In this document: positions 27,617-37,453 of the stretch, piece after piece
Layout: each line of letters opens with the position of its first letter
How positions within the stretch are numbered: position 1 is the stretch's first letter
DNA from: Chloroflexota bacterium
GTDB lineage: Bacteria > Chloroflexota > UBA11872
Length of the DNA stretch: 64,000 nucleotides
Direction: 5' to 3'
Assembly: GCA_026707585.1 (NCBI GenBank)
Contig: JAPOWQ010000053.1
Coordinates: forward strand, 124,001-188,000
Position numbers and translations under genes: made by a program
The notes under the pieces: model-generated
Database searches by the model: none
Told to the model about the DNA's origin: nothing
Seen by the model: the letters and a program-made list of their open reading frames with translations, nothing else

Positions 27617-28240
27617 TCACAGATCTCCGGCCAAGGCCAACGCGCGCTGGTATTCCTCCGGCGTATTGAGATTCCAGAACGACCGAAGGTCCGGATCGAG
27701 CATGCGCAAATCTGCCTCCGGGATTCTGACCGTCGACACGGCGTCAAATACGAGCGCAATCTTCAGATCGCGGCGCTCGATCTGCCGGCGGGCTGGCGCC
27801 AATACGGTCTTCCGGTAGACCGTGTGCAGCGGCTCGGGCCGGCCGCCGGTCACCGGTACCGCTGCGTCCACGCGAGTTGCCCGCCCGACGAGATCGAGAA
27901 TGAGCATCGGGTTCAGAAAGGGCATGTCGGCCGCCGCAACGAACGCGAGGTCATGGGCTGCGCCGGCAAGTCCGCTATAGATGCCGCCCAGACTCCCGGA
28001 GCGCGGGTACAGGTCGCCGACAACGCGCGCACCCGATACCCCCGGGTCGTCGTTGGCCACCAGCACGATATCGTCTGTGAGCCGCGAGACGGTAGCCACC
28101 ACGTGCCCGAGAAGCGTCTGCGCCGAGCCGTCACGCGCCGGTACCCACGGCAGGGCACGTTTGTCGCGGCCCATGCGCCGGCTCTGACCACCCGCCAGGA
28201 TGATGACCGAGAACCGGGGGGATGTCATCGGGATGGACAT
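27617..28240 (-). CDS. mobA: molybdenum cofactor guanylyltransferase
   Basis: 207 residues. VIILAGGQSRRMGRDKRALPW is the nucleotide-binding N-terminus (a 12-residue core LAGGQSRRMGRD), followed by GDLYPRSGSLGGIYSGL, AAADMPFLNPMLI and a C-terminal NLNTPEEY. It attaches GMP to molybdopterin, which implies molybdoenzymes elsewhere in the genome. It starts at ATG 28240, close to the divergent thioredoxin promoter. No other cofactor genes are adjacent. Confidence 0.9.
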   Translation of the reverse strand: MSIPMTSPRFSVIILAGGQSRRMGRDKRALPWVPARDGSAQTLLGHVVATVSRLTDDIVLVANDDPGVSGARVVGDLYPRSGSLGGIYSGLAGAAHDLAFVAAADMPFLNPMLILDLVGRATRVDAAVPVTGGRPEPLHTVYRKTVLAPARRQIERRDLKIALVFDAVSTVRIPEADLRMLDPDLRSFWNLNTPEEYQRALALAGDL

Positions 28241-28243
28241 CCG

Positions 28244-28272
28244 TTGACTTCACGCAGCGGCCTGCCTACGCT
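28244..28272 (+). promoter_or_regulatory. sigma70-type promoter of trxA
   Basis: TTGACT at 28244-28249 and TACGCT at 28267-28272 are separated by exactly 17 bases. The site lies 38 bases before the trxA ATG and just outside the divergent mobA start. Confidence 0.6.
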
Positions 28273-28309
28273 CGAATCAGAACGTCCAGAAGTTCTCCAA
28301 GGAGCTCCA

Positions 28310-28642
28310 ATGGCAGCCCCCGAAGCCGTAGGCGACAGCGATTTCCAGTCCAAGGTTCTCGAAGCCCCCACGCCGGTCCTGGTGGACTTCTGGGCCGAGT
28401 GGTGCGGTCCGTGCAAGATGATCGCCCCGATCGTGGACGAATTGGCCGAGGAATACGACGGCCGCGTCGCCTTCGCCAAGGTGGACGTAGACGCCAATCC
28501 CATGACACCAGGCCAATTCGGCATTCGCGGAATCCCGACGCTACTAGTGTTTAATGACGGCGCGGAAGTCGGGCGCATCGTCGGGTTTCGACCGAAGTCC
28601 GATCTGGCTGCCGCGCTGGACCAAGCGCTGAACGGCGCGTAA
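28310..28642 (+). CDS. trxA: thioredoxin
   Basis: 110 residues from ATG 28310, with AAGGAG at good spacing. The active site is FWAEWCGPCKM (CGPC), followed by KVDVDANP and the cis-proline segment IRGIPTLLVF. It reduces disulfides in the cytoplasm. A sigma70-type promoter lies directly upstream. Its CGPC has both cysteines encoded normally, in contrast with the TGA-containing CxxC-type gene at 59162. Confidence 0.95.
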   Translation: MAAPEAVGDSDFQSKVLEAPTPVLVDFWAEWCGPCKMIAPIVDELAEEYDGRVAFAKVDVDANPMTPGQFGIRGIPTLLVFNDGAEVGRIVGFRPKSDLAAALDQALNGA

Positions 28643-28687
28643 CACCGAGCCAGCACCTCCGCATATTCGAAGACGCTTAGGGACTCC

Positions 28688-30541
28688 CTAGCCGGCCGCA
28701 AAGCTGCGGGACTCGTGCATCGCATGATGCACGCTGTGCATCATGCCGATCACCTCGCGACGCCGAGCCGCGATTGGACCGTCCGGATTGTCCTCATCGT
28801 CGGCAGCCAGCTGGGTTTCCAGCAGCTCATCCTTGAGCTGACGATCGCGGAGTCGCAGCACGATGAACTCAATCTCGTGCCGAAGATTGCCAGAGCCTCC
28901 TGGTGCAACCGCCGCACGACCGCGCACCTGATCCAGGAGCTTTCGCGAGGTCGCATCAAGCGCGGCCGAAATGTGTTCCAAGTCCAATCTTCGATGTTGA
29001 AGCGCATGGTCGACTATCTGCCGTAGGACGTGCCGGGCCAGCGGGTCAGCCAGCAATAGCGGGTCCAGACCGCCAATCAATTCAATCGAGTGTTCGTCTG
29101 CACGGACTGTGCAGGTGAGGAGCCCCTCTTCGAGGCTGCTGATACGAATCGGTTCTTCCGCCGCGGGTACGTCGGCGTTGCGGGCGGACGCTCTCGGCGC
29201 GCCGCGGCGTCCGTCCCTAGCGGCCAACCGGCGCAGTTCGTCAGCCGGTACGCCGCTCAACTCGGACAGTCGGCCGAAGTAGTGGGCGCGAACGACGGCA
29301 TCGCTTATCTCGGAAACGATCGGCAAGAGTTCACGCATTGCCGCACGCCGACCGCTCAGACTGCCCAGATCCTGCTGCCCGCCGGCCCAGCGAAAGGCGA
29401 AGTCAGCCAGTGGCGTTGGGTTGGCGATGAGGTCCCGCCAGCGCTGCGGCTTGGAGCGAACCAACGAGTCCGGATCGTCGCCAACCGGTAGCTCGGCGAT
29501 CCCGATGTCCGTCGTCAGGCGGTCTTCGTGCCGGACCAGCCCACGGACGTCGACCATGGTCCCCGACTCGTAGTCGCCGGCCTCGCGAACGACGTCCAGC
29601 CCGCGGCGGGCAGCCGCCGCGCCGGCGGCGTCGGCATCCAGGGCAATGACCACCCGCGACGCGCCGGAAGTCGTGAGCATGCGCGCCTGCTGGGGAGTGA
29701 GTGAGGTACCCATGGAGGCCACGGTGTTGGTGAAGCCGGCCTCGTGCGCGGCGATCACGTCCATGTAACCCTCGACGATGACCGCGGTGCGCTCCTCGCG
29801 GATGGCGTCACGGGCCAGGTGGTAGCCGTAGAGAAGGTGGCCCTTGGTAAAGACCTCGGAATCGCGGGTGTTCAGGTATTTCGGCTCGATGTCGCGAAGG
29901 GTGCGGCCGCCGAAGCCGACAACGGCGCCGGAGCGGTTCCAGATGGGAAAGATCAGGCGGTCGAACAGGTAGTCGCGGACTCCGCGCTCATCGGAGCGGG
30001 CCAGGCCGGCGGCTTCAATGGCGTCGTCTTTGAAGTCAAGTCTGCGCAGGTGGGCCAGGAGCGGCGAACCGTGCGCGCTGGCGTAGCCCAGTCCGAATTG
30101 CGCGACTGTCGTGTCCGCCAGCCCTCGCGTCCGCACGTAGACGCGCGCTTCCTCGGCGGCCGGTGACTCCAGGAGTTGCCGGTGCAGGAACTTCTGGGCC
30201 TCGGCCAGCAGACCGAACATCGCGGCCTGCCGACCGCGCCGCTCGGGATCGGCGGGTCCGCGCTGAATCTCGATGCCGGCTTCGCGGGCAAGTTCGCCCA
30301 GGGCGTCGGGAAACTCGATGCGGTTTCGACGCATCACGTAGGTGAGCAGATCGCCGCCCTCGCCGCAGCCGAAGCACTTGTAGCTGCCGCGGTCGGGAAA
30401 GACGAAGAAGGAGGGCGTTTTCTCGCTGTGGAAGGGGCACAGACCCTTCCAGTTGCGGCCGGCGCGCTGCAACCGAACGTCTCGGCCGATGTACTCGACC
30501 GCGTCCAGCCGGGCCTTGACTTCCTCTACCGGCGTCGCCAT
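28688..30541 (-). CDS. dnaG: DNA primase
   Basis: 617 residues, the usual length. The zinc site is CPFHSEKTPSF with KCFGCGEGGD downstream (CHCC). The RNA polymerase core has the TOPRIM parts AVIVEGYMDVIAAH and VVIALDADAAG, with GFGGRTL before them. The C-terminal about 150 residues are a helical helicase-binding domain. It makes primers on both strands at the replication fork. It is the last gene of the ppdK-GNAT-dnaG run on the minus strand. Confidence 0.95.
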   Translation of the reverse strand: MATPVEEVKARLDAVEYIGRDVRLQRAGRNWKGLCPFHSEKTPSFFVFPDRGSYKCFGCGEGGDLLTYVMRRNRIEFPDALGELAREAGIEIQRGPADPERRGRQAAMFGLLAEAQKFLHRQLLESPAAEEARVYVRTRGLADTTVAQFGLGYASAHGSPLLAHLRRLDFKDDAIEAAGLARSDERGVRDYLFDRLIFPIWNRSGAVVGFGGRTLRDIEPKYLNTRDSEVFTKGHLLYGYHLARDAIREERTAVIVEGYMDVIAAHEAGFTNTVASMGTSLTPQQARMLTTSGASRVVIALDADAAGAAAARRGLDVVREAGDYESGTMVDVRGLVRHEDRLTTDIGIAELPVGDDPDSLVRSKPQRWRDLIANPTPLADFAFRWAGGQQDLGSLSGRRAAMRELLPIVSEISDAVVRAHYFGRLSELSGVPADELRRLAARDGRRGAPRASARNADVPAAEEPIRISSLEEGLLTCTVRADEHSIELIGGLDPLLLADPLARHVLRQIVDHALQHRRLDLEHISAALDATSRKLLDQVRGRAAVAPGGSGNLRHEIEFIVLRLRDRQLKDELLETQLAADDEDNPDGPIAARRREVIGMMHSVHHAMHESRSFAAG

Positions 30542-30642
30542 CTCAAGCCGAGCTTAAGCCACCATTTGATGCGCCGCGCCGTACAGGTTAGAAGCCGAGA
30601 GAGTCGCGTTACGAGCGCGCGAGATTGTCCGAGCTGCGAGTG

Positions 30643-31479
30643 CTACGGCACGAAGATGTACTCGTCGAAGTCACAGATCGGCCGGTAGCCCAGGCGCGCA
30701 TACAGCCGGTTGGAAACCGGATTCGCCAGGTCCGTGAACAGCGCGCAGAACTCGCGACCTTCGTCCAGCAGCAGCTGACTCAGGTCCGCGACGCAGGCCG
30801 AGGCGTAGCCGCGGGCTCGATGTTCGGGCGGGGTGTAAACGAAGTTGATCCTGATGCCGCGCGGGGTGGGCCCATCGCAGGCAGCCATCGACACAGGTCC
30901 CCCGTTGTCCCAGACGTACATGCGTCCGAGGGCGATGCGCCTTCTTACGCTTTGTTCAGCAGATGGCGGGTCCTCGGACCGCAGCTCGATGTTCAGGGCA
31001 TCGGCCCACTGGGCGAGGGGTTCCACTTCGGACCTGGCAGCCGGTCTGAATAGGCCAGTCGGTCGCCTGGGTGGGATGACTTCGGTCAGTTCGTGGACCC
31101 GCGAGTGCATTTGGAAACGCGTCTCGTGTCCCGTCCGCGCGTGCCACGTGTCAAGGAAGCTGGCCGTAGTTCTGGCCGGACCGATAACTCCGGGAAGTAA
31201 GGACGTGTCCGCGCTCAACTGCTCGGCCAGCGCCTCAATGGCTGCCGGCTGCCCGCGAGACAGGATCAGATTCGACCCGGACTGCAGCGCCGCCATGACG
31301 CAAACTCCATCGCGATCCACGGTCAGCGCGTGCTCGGCCGACGTCGCGCTGGATGCCACCCCGAGCATGAGCACGTTTTCGGCCTCACGCTCAGCGAGGA
31401 AGCCCTGCGCTCGCGACAGAAACGCTTGCGCGTCCGGGTGCCGCCTTACGACGAGGTTTGCCATCTGGCGGCTCGGCAT
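30643..31479 (-). CDS. GNAT-family N-acetyltransferase
   Basis: 278 residues. The C-terminal half is the acetyl-CoA fold: INFVYTPPEHRARGYASACVADL (core motif RARGYAS) and NPVSNRLYARLGYRPICDFDEY. The N-terminal 120 residues are a distinct helical domain. It may start at ATG 31464 (MANLVVRR), giving 273 residues. The acceptor is unknown. It follows ppdK after 15 bases and precedes dnaG by about 100 bases. Confidence 0.82.
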   Translation of the reverse strand: MPSRQMANLVVRRHPDAQAFLSRAQGFLAEREAENVLMLGVASSATSAEHALTVDRDGVCVMAALQSGSNLILSRGQPAAIEALAEQLSADTSLLPGVIGPARTTASFLDTWHARTGHETRFQMHSRVHELTEVIPPRRPTGLFRPAARSEVEPLAQWADALNIELRSEDPPSAEQSVRRRIALGRMYVWDNGGPVSMAACDGPTPRGIRINFVYTPPEHRARGYASACVADLSQLLLDEGREFCALFTDLANPVSNRLYARLGYRPICDFDEYIFVP

Positions 31480-31494
31480 AGATCTCGGTCCGAG

Positions 31495-34149
31495 CTAGCG
31501 GTCGCGGAAGCCCTGCTCCAGGCGGGCGTGCGCGGCCGCGATGCGGGCCACCGGTACGCGGTACGGGGAGGCGCTGACGTAATCCAGGCCCAGCGACTCG
31601 CAGAAGTCGATGGACGACGGGTCGCCGCCATGCTCGCCGCAGATCCCGACTTCGATGTCAGCGCGGGCGGCGCGGCCCTGCTCGGTGGCGGTGCGCATCA
31701 GGGCGCCAACGCCGTCGCGATCAAGCACGCCGAATGGGTTGTCGACGAGGATGCCGTCTTCCACGTACTTGAGCAGGAAACGTCCTTCGGCGTCGTCGCG
31801 GCTGATGCCGAAGGTCGTCTGGGTGAGGTCATTGGTCCCGAAGCTGAAGAACTCGGCGACACCGGCGATCTCGGTCGCGGTGAGGCAGGCACGCGGCACT
31901 TCCAGCATGGTTCCAAACTTGTAGTCGATCCGGTCTCCGACTCGCTGCTGCACGTGCTCGGCCGTCGCGCGCAGGCGGGACTCGATAGTGGTGAGTTCGG
32001 AAATGTGGCCGATGAGCGGAATCATGATTTCCGGCAGCACGTGTACAGCCTCGGCCTTCAATTGCAGCGCGGCCTCTACGATGGCCTGAACCTGCATCTC
32101 GTAAACCTCGGGATAGACGAGACCAAGGCGGCAGCCGCGCAAGCCCAGCATGGGGTTGAATTCGTGGAGTTCGGCAGCGCGCGCCACCTTGCGACGGGCA
32201 AGGGCGAGTTCGTTTGCCGACGCGCCGCTTTGCTCCAGGCTGGCCAGTTCGTCGTCGACCCCACTCAGGAATTCGTGCAGCGGCGGATCAAGCAGACGGA
32301 TGATGACCGGCAAGCCATGCATGGCGCGCAGGATGCCGACGAAGTCCTCGCGCTGGATGGGCAGCAACCGGTCCAGCGCGCGTCGGCGCTCGGCCTCGGA
32401 CTCGGCCAGGATCATGTCCTGCACGATGGGCAGGCGGTCGCCCTCGCGGAACATGTGCTCAGTGCGGCAGAGGCCAATGCCTTGCGCACCGTACGAGCGC
32501 GCCAATTCGGCTTCTTCGGGCGTGTCGGCATTCCCCCAGACCTGGAGCCGGCGGATTTCGTCGGCCCAACTGAGCAACTCATGGAGTTCCTGCGTCATCT
32601 CGCCGGGGATGAGCGGCACGTCGCCGCGGATCACGTTACCGAGGGTGCCGTCGATCGTGAGCGTTTCGCCTGCCGCAACCACCTCGCTACCGACTCGGAA
32701 CTCGCCGACCTCAATGTCGATGTCAAGGACTTCGCAGCCGACAACTGCCGGCAGCCCAAGCTGACGAGCCACGATGGCCGCGTGGCTGGTGGCGCCGCCG
32801 CGCGACGTCAGAATGGCCTGTGAGGCGGCCATGCCGTGAAAGTCGTCGGGCGAGGTTTCGGGCCGAACCAGGATGACCGGCCGGCCCTCCTCGGCCAGCG
32901 CGGCGGCATCGTCGGCGGTAAACGCCACTTCGCCGGTCGCCGCGCCCGGGGATGCATTGAGGCCACGGGCAATTGGGTCCACGGGCGTTGACGCGTCAAT
33001 GCGCGGGTGCAGCAGAGCACTAACCTGCTCGGCCTCGACGCGGCGAACGGCGGTCTCGCGGTCGATCTTGCCCTCGTGGACCATGTCCACGGCAATGCGG
33101 ACAGCGGCCGCCGGGCTGCGCTTTCCGGCGCGCGTCTGCAGCATGAAGAGGCGGCCGTCTTCGATGGTGAACTCGAGGTCCTGCATTTCGGCGTAGTGGG
33201 CCTCGAGGGCGTGCGCGTAAGCCTGGAACTCGCCGTAGACCTCCGGCAGCGTCTGGCGCAACGTGCTGATCTGTTCCGGCGTGCGAATGCCGGCCACCAC
33301 ATCTTCGCCCTGGGCGTTCAGGAGATACTCGCCAAAAAGCTCCGGCTTGCCGTCGTTTGGGTCCCGGGTGAAGGCCACGCCGGTACCCGAGCGCTCGCCC
33401 ATGTTGCCGAAGACCATGGTCTGCACGTTGCAGGCCGTGCCCCAGTCGTGCGGCAGGCGGTGGAAGTTTCGGTAGTCCACTGCCCGGCGGCCGTGCCATG
33501 AGTCGAAGACGGCCCGGATCGCGCGTTCCAGTTGCTCGTGCGGGTCCTCCGGGAATCGCTGACCGGTCTCCTCGAAGATGAGGTTCTTGAAGTCGGCGGT
33601 TACGGCCTCCCACTCAGGCGAAGTCAGCTCGGGGTCATCGGACTTCCCGAGGCGCTCTTTGTGCTCGTGAATGATGTCTTCGAAGGCGCGACTGTCGAGA
33701 CCCAGGACGATCGAGCCGAAGCCCTGCACGAATCGTCGGTAGGAGTCGCGGCTGAAGCGCGCGTCGCCGGTGAGAGTCGTCAGACCCTCGAGGGTCTGGG
33801 CGTTGAGTCCGAGATTCAGCACAGTGTCCATCATTCCGGGCATGGACACGCGCGCGCCTGAGCGCACGGAAACCAGGAGCGGATTGGTGGGGTCGCCAAA
33901 GCGCTTGCCCGTCTGCATCTCGACTTCGTACAGCGCGCCATCGATCTGCTGCTGCATGCCGGCCGGGAACTTGCGGCCGTCTTCGTAGTAGGCGAGACAC
34001 GCCTCGGTCGTGATCGTGAAGCCCGGCGGCACGGGGATACCGGCACGGGTCATCTCGGCGGAACCGGCGCCTTTGCCGCCAAGCAGATTGCGCATGGACT
34101 CAGCGCCCTCGCGGAACAGGTAGACCCACTTGTGCTCAGTGGCGGACAT
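31495..34149 (-). CDS. ppdK: pyruvate phosphate dikinase
   Basis: 884 residues, the usual full length. It has the N-terminal ATP-grasp half (LLGGKGAGSAEMTRAGIPVPPGF, here abbreviated at LLGGKGAGSAEM), the swivelling His domain with LTSRGGATSHAAIVARQL (catalytic His after SxA) and the PEP-binding barrel with GLCRTEHMF and CGEHGGDP. It interconverts pyruvate, ATP and phosphate with PEP, AMP and diphosphate. It starts opposite the MFS gene and leads the GNAT-dnaG run. Confidence 0.96.
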   Translation of the reverse strand: MSATEHKWVYLFREGAESMRNLLGGKGAGSAEMTRAGIPVPPGFTITTEACLAYYEDGRKFPAGMQQQIDGALYEVEMQTGKRFGDPTNPLLVSVRSGARVSMPGMMDTVLNLGLNAQTLEGLTTLTGDARFSRDSYRRFVQGFGSIVLGLDSRAFEDIIHEHKERLGKSDDPELTSPEWEAVTADFKNLIFEETGQRFPEDPHEQLERAIRAVFDSWHGRRAVDYRNFHRLPHDWGTACNVQTMVFGNMGERSGTGVAFTRDPNDGKPELFGEYLLNAQGEDVVAGIRTPEQISTLRQTLPEVYGEFQAYAHALEAHYAEMQDLEFTIEDGRLFMLQTRAGKRSPAAAVRIAVDMVHEGKIDRETAVRRVEAEQVSALLHPRIDASTPVDPIARGLNASPGAATGEVAFTADDAAALAEEGRPVILVRPETSPDDFHGMAASQAILTSRGGATSHAAIVARQLGLPAVVGCEVLDIDIEVGEFRVGSEVVAAGETLTIDGTLGNVIRGDVPLIPGEMTQELHELLSWADEIRRLQVWGNADTPEEAELARSYGAQGIGLCRTEHMFREGDRLPIVQDMILAESEAERRRALDRLLPIQREDFVGILRAMHGLPVIIRLLDPPLHEFLSGVDDELASLEQSGASANELALARRKVARAAELHEFNPMLGLRGCRLGLVYPEVYEMQVQAIVEAALQLKAEAVHVLPEIMIPLIGHISELTTIESRLRATAEHVQQRVGDRIDYKFGTMLEVPRACLTATEIAGVAEFFSFGTNDLTQTTFGISRDDAEGRFLLKYVEDGILVDNPFGVLDRDGVGALMRTATEQGRAARADIEVGICGEHGGDPSSIDFCESLGLDYVSASPYRVPVARIAAAHARLEQGFRDR

Positions 34150-34298
34150 GCGGCAGCGGCTCCGACTTCAGGAGAGAGAGCGCCGCAGGGGCGCGGCGCG
34201 CACGGCTCTCGAATGTACCATCGCCCCGGGGCGAGCCCGCCGCTGCGCTTACGGGAGAAGGCCGACAGATTTCCTGGTTCAACTCCGGCCGGCGTTGG

Positions 34299-35474
34299 GT
34301 GGCCACGGTGGCCCTGGGCCACTTTGCGGTGGACTTCACGGCGAATCTGCCCAACATGATGTACCCGTTCCTGGCGCTCCAGTTGGGCGTGGACTCCTAC
34401 GGGCTCATCGGCATTGCTACGGGAGTCTGGGCGCTCACCTCGTCGCTCTCGCAACCGCCCTTCGGGTACCTCGGCGATCGATTCGGACGCCGCTGGCTGG
34501 CCGTGGGCACTATCGCAGTGATGGCGGTGCTCATGGCGTTGGTGCCGCGCGCGCCGTCGTTCGCCGTGTTGTTGCTCCTGCTCGGGATTGCCGGCGTAGC
34601 GGTGGGCGGGTATCACCCCCAGGGTGGCGCCATTGCCAACGAGGCCGCCCGCCGGAATAAGGGCCCGAGTGTGGCGACATTCTTCCTGGGCGGGCACCTG
34701 GGCTTTTTTGCCGCACCCCTGGCGGCCGGACTCGTCCTGGCGGCCAGCGGCCTGGAGTGGATGCCGCTGATGGCAGCCCCGGCGCTGCTGATTGCTGGGC
34801 TGCTTCCGTTCGGGCTGCGCGGGTTTTCCAGCACGAGGCAGGCAGCAAGCGGCGGCAATTTTTCCATGCCAGATGCGACCCGCGCCGTCTTTGCCGCCAT
34901 CCTGGTCATAGCATTTGTCCGTGGTTGGGCGTACGCAAGCCTCAACACCTACATCCCCTTCTTCGTCTCGCCGGGAGAGCCTGACCCGCTCTTGTACGGC
35001 TCCCTGCTGTCCCTCTACTTCGGCTTTCACGCGGCCGGCGCGTTTGGCGGCGGCGTTCTGGCCGAGCGCCTGGGCACGCGGCGCTTGATCGGCGTCTCAT
35101 CAGCACTGCTCATTCCATTCATCGCGGCGTTTGCGCTGTTGCCGATCGGTCCGGCGTCGTACGTGACGGCGGCTGCCGTTGGAGCGCTGATTGGGGCCGG
35201 CTTCACCCCGACGGTTCTGCTGATGCAGCGGATGGCTCCTAATCGCATGGGCGTCGTGACCGGCATCGTGCTCAGCGTGGCGTTCGGTGCTCCGGTGATC
35301 GGCAACCCGCTGACCGGCTTCGTGGGCGACGCCGCCGGTCTCAATGTGGCGTTCATGCTGATGGCGGTGGCGCAGGTCGCCGTGCTGGTGGCGCTTCGCT
35401 GGATCCCCGGCCGGACAGGCAGCGGCCACGTGGCAGCGAGTCCGGCGAGAAGCGCGGCTGGAGGCGCGGGTTGA
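34299..35474 (+). CDS. MFS transporter (fosmidomycin-resistance-like)
   Basis: 391 residues from GTG 34299 with about twelve hydrophobic helices. The N-terminal VALGHFAVDFTANL and the loop motif GYLGDRFGRRW are typical of the Fsr branch of the major facilitator superfamily, as is VGGYHPQGGAIAN near residue 105. Such proteins export small molecules with a proton gradient. The substrate is unknown. It is divergent from ppdK and followed by the Nudix gene after about 75 bases. Confidence 0.83.
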   Translation: MATVALGHFAVDFTANLPNMMYPFLALQLGVDSYGLIGIATGVWALTSSLSQPPFGYLGDRFGRRWLAVGTIAVMAVLMALVPRAPSFAVLLLLLGIAGVAVGGYHPQGGAIANEAARRNKGPSVATFFLGGHLGFFAAPLAAGLVLAASGLEWMPLMAAPALLIAGLLPFGLRGFSSTRQAASGGNFSMPDATRAVFAAILVIAFVRGWAYASLNTYIPFFVSPGEPDPLLYGSLLSLYFGFHAAGAFGGGVLAERLGTRRLIGVSSALLIPFIAAFALLPIGPASYVTAAAVGALIGAGFTPTVLLMQRMAPNRMGVVTGIVLSVAFGAPVIGNPLTGFVGDAAGLNVAFMLMAVAQVAVLVALRWIPGRTGSGHVAASPARSAAGGAG

Positions 35475-35550
35475 CTGGAGTCGCGAATCACCGCGGAGAG
35501 TCCGGTCAGATTGAGTGCCGGGGAGTGCAGAAGCCCGATTCCCAGATGGA

Positions 35551-36012
35551 ATGCTGACCGCAGGTATTCCCGTGAGATTCGTTGTGAACACGGAGTGTGC
35601 TGTTCTTCGCGACGACAAGTTCCTGATGATTACCAGGGGCGCCGCTGTCAAGCACGCCTCCGGAGTACTGGGGTTTCCCGGCGGCAAAGTGGAAGCGGGG
35701 GATGAACCCGAAAGTGTTCTCGAATCCACTGTTCGTCGTGAGGTCTTGGAGGAGACCGGTATTTCGATTTCGGAGGAGATCGAGTACGTGCGGAGCACGG
35801 CCTTCACTCTGGCGGATGGGACACCCGTCGTCGACGTGCTTTTCCTTGGGAGCTACGAGGCGGGAGAGCCACGGATCGCCGATCCTGGCGAGGTCGAGGG
35901 AATCAACTGGATGACTGCGGACGAGATTCTGGCCCACGAGAGGACTCCGCCTTGGTTGGTCGATCAGATCACCGCAGTCACTCGACATCAGCGCCGGCGC
36001 CTTCGACCCTGA
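35551..36012 (+). CDS. Nudix hydrolase
   Basis: 153 residues from ATG 35551 (a GTG at 35515 would add 12). The Nudix box runs from PGGKVEAGDEPE to RREVLEETGI. Its spacing is four residues longer than the standard GX5EX7REUXEEXGU, a variant seen in some members. It cleaves nucleoside diphosphates linked to another moiety. The next gene is an ADP-ribosylglycohydrolase, so ADP-ribose or a NAD product is a reasonable substrate guess, but the box alone does not show this. Confidence 0.8.
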   Translation: MLTAGIPVRFVVNTECAVLRDDKFLMITRGAAVKHASGVLGFPGGKVEAGDEPESVLESTVRREVLEETGISISEEIEYVRSTAFTLADGTPVVDVLFLGSYEAGEPRIADPGEVEGINWMTADEILAHERTPPWLVDQITAVTRHQRRRLRP

Positions 36013-36073
36013 CAGTGGATTCCAACTTGGCGACTCGAAACACTTCTGGCTATAGAGATGGAGGACATCGCTG

Positions 36074-37453
36074 ATGGGAATCCTGGAGCTTCGTGAACGA
36101 GTCGACCGGCAGTTGCAGGAGCAGTACAGGCGCCGGCGACCGGACGATCCTGCCGTCAACCTGCGAAAGACGCTGGTAGATGAGTTGGTTCAGCTCGCTG
36201 AGGAAGGCTGCGAGGTCGAGGACATCACGGCAGACGTGCTTGCGTCGGACGTGCTGTCAATGGATGTGGCCACCGTTGAGGATTGCCTGGCCCGGCTGGA
36301 TGGCTTGCCTTTGCGGTCCGACTTCCAGTTTGAGGAACCGAGCGACCTGGCCGGGATTCAAGCCGCACGGCCCGCGCAGCGACCAATCCCCGAGATCGAC
36401 GACTCCGACTACGACCGGCGCCTACGCGGCGCCTGGATTGGGCGCTGCACCGGCTGCACGTTGGGGAAGCCGGTAGAGGGCTGGACGAGGGCCGAGATTC
36501 GCGAGCTGCTGGACGCGGCCGATATTGGCGATCTGCGGTTCTACGTTCCGTACCTGGAACCGAATCCGACGGGGCGCGCGTGGCACCCGTCGGCGGTGTA
36601 CTCGGCGCAGGGACGGATCGATGGCGTACCGCGGGACGACGACATCGACTACTGCATCCTGGCGCTGGAGATCCTGGAGACCTATGGCCCCGGCGTGACG
36701 ACAGCTGACTTCGGGCAGTCGTGGCTGGAGATGCTGCCGTATTGGCGGGTGTATACGGCTGAGCGGGCGGCTTACCGCAACCTCGTTCTGGGACTGCCGA
36801 CCAGCGAGGCAGCCACGACTCGGAATCCGTATCGCGAGTGGATTGGCGCCCAGATTCGGGCCGACGTGCTGGGCTGGGTGCATCCGGGCCGGCCGGAGGC
36901 TGCAGCTGCGTTGGCGTATCGGGACGCGGCGTTGTCGCATGTGAAGAACGGGATCTACGGCGAGATGTGGGCGGCGGCCACAATTGCGGCGGCGTTCAGC
37001 CTGCACGATCAGCTGGAGGCGGTGCGGGCCGGGATGGATCAGATTCCGGCCAACAGCCGGTTGCACGAGGCGTTGACCAACACGTTGGCCTGGAGCGAGG
37101 AGTACGCCGACTGGCAGGACGCGTGGGAGCGGGTTGACGAGGCGTATGGGCACTACAACTTCGTGCATACGATCAACAACGCCTGCTTCGTGGTGCTGGG
37201 GTTGGCGTATGGGCGCGGGGACTTTGCGGCGACGGTTGGGATTGCCGTGGAATGCGGGGAGGACACGGACTGCAATGGGGCTACGGCCGGATCGATCCTT
37301 GGGGCAACCAAGGGCGCGGAGGTAGTTCCGACGGAGTGGACCGAGCACTTCCACGACCGGGTTGAGACGATTGTCAGCGGGATCGGGACGCTGCGGTTGA
37401 GCGACCTGATCGCGAGGACGGCGGCGCTGGCGCGGGGGCGGTTCGCCGCCTAG
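36074..37453 (+). CDS. ADP-ribosylglycohydrolase-family protein
   Basis: 459 residues. An N-terminal extension of about 110 residues precedes the fold, which starts at RLRGAWIGRCTGCTLGKP. DDDIDYCILALEILE and GEDTDCNGATAGSILGATKG supply the magnesium-binding Asp pairs that hold the ribose. The family removes ADP-ribose from proteins or from dinitrogenase reductase; some members act on other substrates. ATG 36074 is used. It overlaps the convergent ligase stop by 4 bases. Confidence 0.85.
   Translation: MGILELRERVDRQLQEQYRRRRPDDPAVNLRKTLVDELVQLAEEGCEVEDITADVLASDVLSMDVATVEDCLARLDGLPLRSDFQFEEPSDLAGIQAARPAQRPIPEIDDSDYDRRLRGAWIGRCTGCTLGKPVEGWTRAEIRELLDAADIGDLRFYVPYLEPNPTGRAWHPSAVYSAQGRIDGVPRDDDIDYCILALEILETYGPGVTTADFGQSWLEMLPYWRVYTAERAAYRNLVLGLPTSEAATTRNPYREWIGAQIRADVLGWVHPGRPEAAAALAYRDAALSHVKNGIYGEMWAAATIAAAFSLHDQLEAVRAGMDQIPANSRLHEALTNTLAWSEEYADWQDAWERVDEAYGHYNFVHTINNACFVVLGLAYGRGDFAATVGIAVECGEDTDCNGATAGSILGATKGAEVVPTEWTEHFHDRVETIVSGIGTLRLSDLIARTAALARGRFAA

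Noticed and set aside
31330-32823. 497-residue plus-strand frame
   Set aside because: It is antisense to ppdK, which has all catalytic motifs.
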